In this document: positions 33,000-45,500 of the stretch, piece after piece
How the letters are laid out: each line of letters begins with the position of its first letter
Numbering within the stretch: the stretch's first letter is position 1
DNA from: Apostichopus japonicus
Taxonomy: Eukaryota; Echinodermata; Holothuroidea; Aspidochirotida; Stichopodidae
Direction of reading: 5' to 3'
Assembly (NCBI RefSeq): GCF_037975245.1
Contig: NC_092575.1
Span: 28,295,341 to 28,359,340 of the forward strand
Length of the DNA stretch: 64,000 nt
Program-made: the position numbers and the translations under genes
The notes under the pieces: generated by a model
The model's database searches: none
Seen by the model: only the letters and a program-made list of their open reading frames with translations
What the model was told of the DNA's origin: nothing

Positions 33000-35900
33000 C
33001 TTGGACACCTTTGAAGATAGCTAGCACCATCCTCAGTGGTAACCAATGGAAGAGCACAATCATCGTACAAGGTAATTACAGGTGGTGTCTGGATATTCAT
33101 CCCGATATCTGGTACCATCTTCTCCCAGAGACAACCAAAGGGGATGGGCATCCTAAAATAACCCGATGGTAACAACATATGGTGCTTGGATACCAGTCAC
33201 AACATTGAAAAGCATTCTCGTGTTTATGGTGGATGTTTAACCCCTTTAAATTAACAGTTGTTGCACAGGATATCTGTTCCCCAATCATAGTGGTTGTTTT
33301 GTTGTTTTCCCTTTAAACATCAATTTGGCAGTACTGACGATACATCCGTTAGATCAATTGCTGTGGAACTTGACTTGACAACTCATAAATGAGGTAACGT
33401 GACTATCTACCAGAGGAACAGCTTTCAATGGTGCACAACTACAAAAGTTTGTGTTCTGTTGGGTCTCTGATCTGAGAGAGATAATTCATTGAAGAATGAG
33501 GAGATTTGTTTTACTGATTACAAAGAAGGGGACAAAGGTTACATAGATATGGTAGAAGACAGTTCATGATAAAAGTGAACAATTTATTTATTATTACATC
33601 TGATAAATTTCTAAATTATCACAAAAAATAAATCACTTTTTTCTTTTAAATATAAATGATCACAAAAGTTAATGAACCTTTATCAAAATGTAAATTATAG
33701 ACATTAAACACATTATCACCTATCTCAATTTGAAACTTACTTTACTGCGATAAGTGGACATGCATTATGAAATGACCTGCCTGTTTCAGTGTACCAGAAT
33801 ACTGTTCAATTGATCTGTAATACTACACAGCACATGTACAGTATATTTATAATATCACAGCACCATCAGTGTCCCTGTTTAAGCTTAATATATAGGTAAA
33901 AGTGGGAACTTGAAGAATACAATAGTTATTCACCAAGAGTTAGTCACCAAAGTGAAACTTTGGTTTTGTTACTTTATTATAAACTTAAATATTTATTTTA
34001 CATTCAGAAGTAATTTACTATGTGAACTACTTGAAGAAGACAAAACACTTAACAACCTGTTAGTTCTCATGAAACCCTGTAAGCCCATTTGAACTTAATC
34101 TTAACCTCTGCCATTTTCTCCCAGACCTAGTCCAACGGTGTCCAGTATAGGACTTAAATGGTGAATTTTGTGGTCACTGTATCACAAGTTAGTGGACATA
34201 CAATGTAACATTAATGTCATTTAAGGGTGGAAATGTAAACAAAATCTTATTTGACTTGTAACAAGGAGGATTTGGGTTTACAACACGTGATGGAAAAGAA
34301 GAAGAACCTGCTCAACAAAATCACAGGAAAATCTTCATGTGTTAAACATAAATTTTGATTGAAATAGCTAAATGCAAAAACAAAATATCATGTAGCAAAA
34401 AGCTTTGAACTTTTTCACTTCAATTGTAGCAATCTTGATCATAATGAATATGAGGGCTCAGACAGGACCTTCAATGCTATTCACAGCTGGTGTGTGAGGG
34501 CCAATAGCTAATTTACATATCAGATTCCAGGCTGACATTGCAATTAATTGATCAGGATAACTTGTAAATGTAACCACGGATGTCTGCAAATACCTCAACT
34601 CACAAAGACTTTATGACATCTTTAACAGGATTGGTCTGCTTGAACACTCCAATGTCTGGAAACAAAAAACAGTATTCTTCTAGCAAGTTTTAGCATCTAA
34701 ACTTTGGACAGGATATGTTGATCTTTCAAGACAGCAGAATTTTTCCACTGTTTGGATTCAGAGTGTAGTGTATCAGTATGGTATGACACACAGTAATCAT
34801 TATTTACACTGTGATAATGTACTTACAACTTACTTTATATACTAACTAAAGTCTGGGATATATTTTTGTAATGCTTTATGAATTATGCTATCACATCCAA
34901 GATGAAAATAACAAAACAATGTATTTACAAATTATCTTATGATGAACAGGTTTTAAGAACTCAGTGAAATACAATCCAACCAACATTACACCTGTGTTTT
35001 GTCTTACTTTAATCACCTTTGCCTTTTGGTTCATAAAACAATAGTCCAAGGAACTCTAGATCCAGTCATCCATCTGGCTATGTTAGCAAACCCTGCTTGT
35101 ATAAATGTGTTACATAATTATTTGTCTGTTACAATGGTGGCACAACTTTATCAGAACATTGAGGTAAGTCCAGTGCAAGAACTACTTTCTACAAGAATCC
35201 TTCATTACCTTCATGATATCTACAACTCTTGTGTAAATCACATCCTGATCTGGAATCAAACACAGAGGATATTAGCCAGGTTAACAATCACACTAATTGA
35301 TGGTAAACCATGCATAATGTAAGCCCGGAATCCCATGCATGATGTAACCATGCATAATGTAAGCCCGGAATCCCATGCATGATGTCACGAAACATTTAGT
35401 GGCAGTGCAGTGATGATGATATTCACCACTACTATGACATTAGACATAACTGTACATTATGTAGTTGAAGTAGCTTATACTTATTCTGTGGGTAACACCC
35501 TCCCTCACTGCCGGTGCTAGTACTGTACAGAATGTATAACTGATGTAAGGCCATGGCCTTATACAGCAAGCATTGCCTAGCCTAACTTTATTCTTGGACA
35601 ACAAAAATCATAGGCCTCAATGTTGACTTCATGCTTGGGATTCCTGGCGTGCTGCCAATTGATAAGCTCATTTTTGCGTTGCCAGCCATATATTGGTTCG
35701 TATAAATACAGACTTTCACAACTGCAAGAAAAATGATAAAAAAAACCTTGGATGACTCACCAACATAAATCTCTGATTCCACTCAAAGAAACATTTAATG
35801 GGAAAATAAACAACTGAAATGACTTTACATCCTGTGATGCCGAACCCATAGCTTTAGTCTATCAAGTAGATTAATGCTAGCACTAAGGCACTGAATATAG

Positions 35901-36440
35901 GACAGACTTTGTACAAGAGGAGTTATAACAGGAAGCTTGGCATATCTACACGAATTTATAAAAGCATTTTACTGAGTAACTTATCAATCCACTGAGGTGC
36001 CCTATCTATCCATAGTTTGTGCTTTAAAGTCTGTGATCTTAGGTATTCCTCTCTTTGTGAAATGACCAAGAAAAGTACAAGGATCGTTTTTTTTTATGGA
36101 TAAGTGTAATTTAGAATGTACTTTTGATGTTAAATATGTTACTCTTAAATTGTTTAATAACTTACTCAATGAAGGTCTGTAACATGCACGCTTCTCTTTT
36201 TGTCTTCAAGCAATCACTCTTTAAACCTTGTAAGAGATAAAAAACTCAATTTCCAACTTCAATAAGAGTGTTATTGACTTTGCTGGCATGTATGTTATCA
36301 TAAACTTTATCGCCTTTCTTTAACTATTAATACGAGCAAGCTGGATCCACTGAAATTCTCGGCAAATTTTAAAACCTGATTACTGAATGTGGCCAGACCT
36401 GGATGATTCGCAACCCCGCTCTGAAGTGCAGACTGGAACT
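33000..36440. other. Convergent intergenic region, no gene seen
   Basis: Between the 3' ends of the EGF gene (+) and POLDIP2 (-). A ~45-bp direct duplication sits at about 35307-35385 (shared core gtaagcccggaatcccatgc). A candidate - strand AATAAA (tttatt at 35587-35592) could end POLDIP2, giving a 3' UTR of about 0.85 kb. Confidence 0.5.
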
Positions 36441-36555
36441 TCATCCGAAGAAACCATGTGGTGTGGATGAGTCATCAGTCTTACTCTCCAGTGTGAACGG
36501 AGGAATTCTGCAATCAAAGGTGAAGCCATCTGACCTCTCCATACGAAATGTACCC
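36441..36555 (-). CDS. POLDIP2: POLDIP2 exon 11 (last)
   Basis: Acceptor tttctttcag. Completes Trp298 with its first base, then GTFRMERSDGFTF, RIPPFTLES and a short divergent tail to TGA. It is the last strand segment of the ApaG fold. Confidence 0.93.
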
Positions 36556-39500
36556 CTGAAAGAAATAGACACAATTATTAGAAGCAGCATCAATCACACC
36601 TCAAATACAAATCTGAAAGTAACAGACACAACAGTTAACAGCAACATCAATGAACACCTCAAATACAAATCTGAAAGTAACAGACACAATAGTTAACAGC
36701 ATCATCAATCACACCTCAAACACAAATCTGAAAGTTACAGACACAATAGTTAACAGCATCATCAATGAACACCTCAAATACAAATCTGAAAGTAACAGAC
36801 ACAATAGTTAACAGCATCATCAATCACACCTCAAATACAAATCTGAAAGTAACAGACACAATAGTTAACAGCATCATCAATCACACCTCAAATACAAATC
36901 TGAAAGTAACAGACACAATAGTTAACAGCATCATCAATCACACCTCAAATACAAATCTGAAAGTAACAGACACAATAGTTAACAGCATCATCAATCACAC
37001 CTCAAATACAAATCTGAAAGTAACAGACACAATAGTTAACAGCATCATCAATCACACCTCAAATACAAATCTGAAAGTAACAGACACAATAGTTAACAGC
37101 ATCATCAATCACACCTCAAATACAAATCTGAAAGTAACAGACACAATAGTTAACAGCATCATCAATCACACCTCAAATACAAATCTGAAAGTAACAGACA
37201 CAATAGTTAACAGCATCATCAATCACACCTCAAATACAAATCTGAAAGTAACAGACACAATAGTTAACAGCATCATCAATCACACCTCAAATACAAGTCT
37301 GAAAGTAACAGACACAATAGTTAACAGCATCATCAATCACACCTCAAATACAAGTCTGAAAGTAACAGACACAATAGTTAACAGCATCATCAATCACACC
37401 TCAAATACAAATCTGAAAGTAACAGACACAATAGTTAACAGCATCATCAATCACAGCTCAAATACAAATCTGAAAGTAACAGACACAATAGTTAACAGCA
37501 TCATCAATCACACCTCAAATACAAATCTGAAAGTAACAGACACAATAGTTAACAGCATCATCAATCACAGCTCAAATACAAATCTGAAAGTAACAGACAC
37601 AATAGTTAACAGCATCATCAATCACACCTCAAATACAAATCTGAAAGTAACAGACACCATAGTGATGTGTCTTGTCTATCTATCTTACCACATGTGACCG
37701 CTGGGTGCTTGCAAAGAGACATGACTGCTGTACTGAAACGCAGGCTGGTCTTTGGATAGTATCGGCTCCTGAGAGAAACAACAGAAAATGGTATCATCAT
37801 AGTTTATCCAGAATTACATTGCAACATGTTATGCAAATGCTAGAGCAAAAGGTTCTCACCATCTCTAGAGTCCCTGAGAGACTGAATTACTTGTCATCAC
37901 TATAATCATTAAATCTATCACCCCATTAAGACATCTCACCTGTCCTACTACACCTCTTCCTCTCACTGTCTCTAATGTCTCTGAGAGACTGAATTACTTG
38001 TCATCAGTATAATCATTAATTACACCATCCATTAAGACATCTCACCTGTCCTACTACACCTCTTCCTCTCACTGTCTCTAGTGTCCCTGAGAGACTGCAT
38101 TACTTGTCATCAGTATCATCATTAATTACAACATCCCATTAAGACATCTCACCTGTCCTACTACACCTCTTCCTCTCACTGTCTCTTATGTCCCTGAGAG
38201 ACTGAATTACTTGCCATCAGTATCATCATGAATTACACCATCCTATTAAGACATCTCACCTGTCCTACTACACCCTCTTCCTCTCACTGTCTCTAATTTC
38301 CCTGAGAGACTGAATTACTTGTCATCAGTATAATCATTAATTACACCATCCCATTAAGACATCTCACCTGTCCTACTACACCTCTTCCTCTCACTGTCTC
38401 TAGTGTCCCTGAGAGACTGAATTACTTGTCATCAGTATAATCATTAATTACACCATCCATTAAGACATCTCACCTGTCCTACTACACCTCTTCCTCTCAC
38501 TGTCTCTAGTGTCCCTGAGAGACTGCATTACTTGTCATCAGTATCATCATTAATTACAACATCCCATTAAGACATCTCACCTGTCCTACTACACCTCTTC
38601 CTCTCACTGTCTCTTATGTCCCTGAGAGACTGAATTACTTGCCATCAGTATCATCATTAATTACACCATCCTATTAAGACATCTCACCTGTCCTACTACA
38701 CCCTCTTCCTATCACTGTCTCTAATTTCCCTGAGAGACTGAATTACTTGTCATCAGTATAATCATTAATTACACCATCCCATTAAGACATCTCACCTGTC
38801 CTACTACACCTCTTCCTCTCACTGTCTCTAGTGTCCCTGAGAGACTGAATTACTTGTCATCAGTATAATCATTAATTACACCATCCCATTAAGACATCTC
38901 ACCTGTCCTACTACACCCTCTTCCTCTCACTGTCTCTAGGGTCTCTGAGAGACTGAATTACTTGTCATCAGTATAATCATTAAATCTATCATCCCATTAA
39001 GACCTCTCACCTGTCCTACTACACCTCTTCCTCTCACTGTCTCTAGAGTCTCTGAGAGACTGAATTACTTGTCATCAGTATAATCATTAATTACACCATC
39101 CCATTAAGACATCTCACCTGTCCTACTACACCTCTTCCTCTCACTGTCTCTAGTGTCCCTGAGAGACTGAATATCCTCCAGTGTCTTTCTCTTAATTGCA
39201 CCGTCTCATCTCCAAGATTTTCCAACCTGATGCAATACCGCCACTGTCAACACAAAAACATTCATAAGGTTCACTTTATGTTTTGTCATGTAAATGAGAG
39301 TGTGGAAGTGGTTTCACTAAAGTCCGCCGCACACCCCCTGACTACCTAAAGTCCACCGCACACCCCTGACTACTTGACCTTTAATCTGAGAATTGTCGAT
39401 AGTCAGGCTATTGCCTCAGACTATGATTCATCAAGAGTTTGCAAGTTCTAAGTCACATTGGCTTCAGTCAGGGAAAACTGGACATGTAGTGTATTTTTCC

Positions 39501-42500
39501 CCTGGCAGAGAGCAGTTCACAACTAAAATGGCCCAGTTTAACAAATGTAACCAATCACAGGGTCATCAACTTGCATGCTACCTAAACGAGCTCCAGTCAT
39601 TAATAGCAAGCAGTGGTCGTATGTGCTATTACAGTTAGTCGTTAAGTGTGCGTGATCAGTTTTCAAGACAATCAAAAACTTGGTCAAAGTCGGTCAAGTT
39701 GATTTGAGTTGTGATCGGTCGGGCAGTGTGGGTTTGGCTTTTATAATGGAGCAAAGCAGGTCTGAAATGTAATTATTTAAATAATAATTTATTATAATTC
39801 ATAGAATTTGTCTATGGATGAGCTGTGCTGAATCCCACTGAGCCAGTAAATTATGCATTTTTCTATTTCTAACTTGCCTGCCATAAAAAATTGGCTCTAG
39901 TACATAAGTCTTTTGCCTATCCTTACATATTTTAGGCTATTAAGACAAAAGGGAAGGCAAAGAAACATATTACAGCTTTCTTTAGAAAAATGAACTCACC
40001 CAATAGACGCTGGACTCTTGAGAAACCTAAATAAATGTGCAGAAATCAGAAAAAAAGAAACATTGCACAAACATCAAGATAAACAATGGTTCATTCATCT
40101 AATTTCAGACAAGCCAAAACTCTATATGAGCATAAGCCAATGAAACAATTATTTCATAATACTTTCTGTAGTAATTCAAACAGAAATAGATCAAGTAATT
40201 CATCATACCAATAGTCTGCAATGTGTATTCTAAACTGACAGTTCAACATACTTATGGGCTGAGCTTCTTGGAGCTGAGATTCTTGGAACTGAGCTTCTTG
40301 GAGCTGAGAATCTTGGAACTGAGCTTCTTGGAGCTGAGCTTCTTGGATTAAGGCAATGCATATCTATTAATCATATTTTCATCAATGGCTTACTTAAATT
40401 GAAATCACCTAAAGGCATTCTTACCCGGGCACCCATGTAAAATGGAATCACAGTGACTCTTATATCTTCAGTGGTTTCTTTATGAACATCTGAGAGCTCC
40501 AGCCATGGATGGTTTTTCTCTTGCCAGGCACGGAGGGTGTCTCGGGGGGTGAAAGGCGGATCTGTGAAGTCAACAAGATCAAAACTTCAAAGACAAAAGC
40601 ATTCTTCTAACAGTTTCAATTATCCTTTTAACTTACACATTAACAAAACTACTTTTAATTATAAATTTAAGTTTTCACAAAACACCAAGCAAACCTCTTC
40701 TCACACAGTCGTACAATCATATGAATAATCAGTATCTTGTTCCTTCCATGTTGAGGCACAAAATGGAAATCTGTATATTAGCATGTGAATTCCACAACAT
40801 ATTCAATTCTAGAATAACTACAATCCTATTTCTGTTGGAGAATATTTGTCAAAGAAGTTCCTAACAAAAGGAAGTAACAAATCCCAGCAAAACAAATGTT
40901 GCAGAGCCATTACCTACAACAGCAGTTGACTCTGATTAAAAGTTTACATGCTATTCCATATAAACAGTCACATAACAATATCAAGAGATGAACTAACAAG
41001 TTACCTACAACAGCAGTTGACTCTGATTAAAAGTTTACATGCTATTCCATAAACACAGTCACATAACAATATCAAGAGATGAACTAACAAGTTACCTACA
41101 ACAGCAGTTGACTCTGATTAAAAGTTTACATGCTATTCCATAAACACAGTCACATAACAATATCAAGAGATGAACTAACAAGTTACCTACAACAGCAGTT
41201 GACTCTAATTAAAAGTTGACATGCTATTCCATAGAAATAGTCACATAACAATATCAAGAGATGAACTAACAAGTTACCTACAACAGCAGTTGACTCTAAT
41301 TAAAAGTTTACATGCTATTCCATAAACACGGTCACATAACAATATCAAGAGATGAACTAACAAGTTACCTACAACAGCAGTTGACTCTGATTAAAAGTTT
41401 ACATGCTATTCCATAAACACAGTCACATAACAATATAGTTACAGAGATTAAACTTAACAAGAGTCATTTCAAATAACAGAGTGGAGTTGAACAACTGGGA
41501 ATTATCAACTAAAATTTTACTGTTTTTAACTTAACATATGTTTATATAAATATATATATTATATTAATAATTAAACTAACTGATGTGAACAAGCAAGAAA
41601 CTGCTAGAAACCAATTGTATTAATTGATTACAGGCTCAATACCTTTCATTAAGAGGAGACCATCTTCATTAATTAATTGGTAACATGCTCATTAGTCATT
41701 ACCTTTCATGAGGAGGGGACAATCTTAATTAACTAATTAATTACATGCTCATTACCTTTCATTAGGATAGGACCATCTTAATTAATTAATTGATTATGTA
41801 CTCATTATCTTTCATTAGGAGGAGACCATCTTAATTAATTAATTGATTACATGCTCATTACCTTTCATTGGGAGGAGACCATCTCAATTAATTGATTACA
41901 TGCTCATTACCTTTCATGAGGAGGGGACCACCTTAATTAATTAATTGATTACATGCTCATTACCTTTCATTGGGAGGAGACCATCTCAATTAATTGATTA
42001 CATGCTCATTACCTTTCATGATGAGGAGACCATCTTAATTAATTAATTGATTATGTACTCATCACCTTTCATTAGGAGGAGACCATCTTAACTAATTAAT
42101 TGATTAGATGCTCATTACCTTTAATTGGGAGGAGACCATCTCAATTTATTGATTACATGCTCATTACCTTTCATGAGGAGGAGACCATCTTAATTAATTA
42201 ATTGATTACATGCTCAATACCTTTCATTAGGAGGAAACCATCTTAATTAATTAATGAATAACATGCTAATTACCTTTCACTTGGAGGAGACCATCTTAAT
42301 TAATTAATTGATTACATGATTATTACCTTTCCTTAGGAGGAGACCATCTTAATTAATTAATGGATAACATGCACATTACCTTTCTCTGAAATGGGATATA
42401 TCTTATTACCTTGTCCGGGATTATGCTCTAAGAATTTGTCAAACAATTCATGTTGTAGAGGTTGTTTTTCTGTGGTAGTGTAGGGTAGGACGTCTTCATG

Positions 42501-45500
42501 TGCCACATAGTCCAAACCTGTGAAGAGATCAGGATAACAAAGCTAAGTGTTAACAAACTGACTACAAATATGGTCACCCTGTATCCATACTTCACAAAAA
42601 GGAACAATTCACTGTAAATTCAAATTTTGGATTAAACAACCAGCAGTGTTGCATATTAACTGCTTGAATTGGCAAATCTTTCCCTGCATTAATTTACTTC
42701 ATAATGTAACTGCAGACCCAGTGCTAGAGATCTCTTTACAAGCATACACTGAAAGATTGATATCTTCCCAACACACACATATATCACTCACACACTTCTA
42801 GAAGGAACGAGCAAACATGGTAGCGTTCCATCCTACACATAAGTGGTACGCTTGGCTCCTTGTCCCTTTTAAACTTTACATCAACCTTTTGAGATAACTT
42901 GAGACTACCTATCTTAACATCTGTCTTCCTCAGTATGACCTATCTTAACAAGAGTTTAATTTTCACCTGGCAATAGATAAATATTCGCATAAATGATTCT
43001 ATAAGGCAGTTTGCTGACCTGGTATTGCATAGAGGGATCTATTGTTTAATTTTCACCTGGCAATAGATAAATATTCGCATAAATGATTCTATATGGCAGT
43101 TTGCTGACCTGGTATTGCATAGAGGGATCTATTGTTTAATTTTCACCTGGCAATAGATAAATATTCGCATAAATGATTCTATAAGGCAGTTTGCTGACCT
43201 GGTATTGCATAGAGGGATCTATTGTTTAATTTTCACCTGGCAATAGATAAATATTCGCATAAATGATTCTATAAGGCAGTTTGCTGACCTGGTATTGCAT
43301 AGAGGGATCTATTGTTTAATTTTCACCTGGCAATAAATAAATATTCGCATATATGATTCTATATGGCAGTTTGCTGACCTGGTATTGCATAGAGGGATCT
43401 ATTGTTTAATTTTCACCTGGCAATAAATAAATATTCACATAAATGATTCTATAAAGCAGTTTGCTGACCTGGTATTGCATAGAGGGATCTATTGTTTATT
43501 TTTCACCTGGCAATAAATAAATATTCACATAAATGATTCTATAAAGCAGTTTGCTGACCTGGTATTGCATAGAGGGATCTATTGTTCTCTTGGTTTCCTA
43601 AAAAGGTGACGGATTCTGTTTGTGCTCTCTGAAAAAAAGTAAGAAAATAAATGAAGGAAAACTAACATTATATTATTAAACCCACATCCATTGCAACTGG
43701 CATATAAGTATCAAAGCTGGTGACTGTTGAGAATTTAAGTACGCAGCTGTTAATCTACTGTATGCAGACAAATAGCTTATTTCTAGTTTGTTTGGCTGAA
43801 GTTACAGTACTATTTACCATACAGCCATCCATGTTATCAAATAAAATATGTTGAATTCCTCTTTAGAATCTAATATTCTACCCATTATACCAGAGAGATA
43901 ACATTTAAAACGTTTTACGTAAAAAATGCAAACAGACCGTCGCACTTGCTTTGCAGCTGTTAACATAAAAATGATTTTCTAATTCCATCAAAACTAGAGA
44001 AGACACTCACAATAAATGGACAATCCCTGGAGTCTATTAGTACTTGATAGTATACATGTGTTTTGCCTTTAACTTCTTTGTTGCTAGCATGGATGTGCTC
44101 GCTCTCTGTCTCTGGGGGTCTGCAAAATAAAACATAAACAATTAGATTAGGATTAACATATCAGGGAAGCAAAATTAGGACAAGGTGAAATCAAAGGTTT
44201 GTGAGAGAAAGGATGAGAGACAAGGACAAGCTACATTTCAACGACTGCAACACAAAACCAAGGTATGTACGAAAGGCAATCCTAGAGACTGAGACATTAG
44301 AAGTTGGTGGAGACCCATACTGGGAGGCTGCCCCAGGTAAAGCTGAAAATCCTGCCAGTAAAGCTGAAGGTTAGTACGAAAGGCAATCCTAGAGACTGAG
44401 ACATTAGAAGTTGGTGGAGACCCATACTGGGAGGCTGCCCCAGGTAAAGCTGAAAATCCTGCCAGTAAAGCTGAAGGTTAGTACAAAGGCAATCCTAGAG
44501 ACTGAGACATTAGACGTTGGTGGAGACCCATACTGGGAGGCTCCCCCCAGGTAAAGCTGAAAATCCTGCCAGTAAAGCTGAAGGTTAGTACAAAGGCAAA
44601 CCTACAGGCTGAGACATTAGACATTGGTGGAGACCCATACTGGGAGGCTGCCCCAGGTAAAGCTGAAAATCCTGCCAGTAAAGCTGAAGGTTAGTACAAA
44701 GGCAATCCTAGAGACTGAGACATTAGACGTTGGTGGAGACCCATACTGGGAGGCTCCCCCCAGGTAAAGCTGAAAATCCTGCCAGTAAAGCTGAAGGTTA
44801 GTACAAAGGCAAACCTACAGACTGAGACATTCGACGTTGGTGGAGACCCATACTGGTAGGCTCCCCCCAGGTAAAGCTGAAAATCCTGCCAGTAAAGCCG
44901 AAGGTTAGTACAAAGGCAAACCTACTGTACAGGCTGAGACATTAGACGTTGGTGGAGACCCATACTGGGAGGCTGCCCCCAGGTAAAGCTGAAAATACTG
45001 CCAGTAAAGCAGAAGGTAAGTACAAAAGGCAATCCTAGAGACTGAGACATTCGACGTTGGTGGAGACCCATACTGGAAGGCTCCCACCCCAGGTAAAGCT
45101 GAAAATCCTGCCAGTAAGGCCAAAGGTTAGTACAAAGGCAAACCTACAGACTGAGACATTAGACGTTGGTGGAGACCCATACTGGGAGGCTCCCCCCCCC
45201 CCAGGTAAAGCTGAAAATCCTGCCAGTAAAGCTGAAGGTTAGTACAAAGGCAAACCTACAGACTGAGACATTAGATGTTGGTGGAGACCCATACTGGGAG
45301 GCTGCACCAAGACACAGCTGAAAATCCTGCCAGTAAAGCACTTTCAAGTATTGTGGCATCCTTGCTACATAAATATCATATGTTGTATAGCGAAATGATA
45401 ACAACTAACAAGAGACTGAAATGCATAAATACCTTTCTTGTTTGTTACCGGCTATGTCTCTATCATACAGTCTTGCCAACCAGGGAAACAGTAAGATACC

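Noticed and set aside
36765-37697. 310-codon + strand ORF with a 19-residue repeat
   Set aside because: The 57-bp intron 10 array is a multiple of three and happens to lack stops in this frame. It lies antisense within POLDIP2, between proven exons.
45057-45242. + strand frame reading PGKAENPASKAEG, resembling EKAENPAG of human POLDIP2
   Set aside because: POLDIP2 is on the - strand here and the match falls in the intron 3 array; coincidence.
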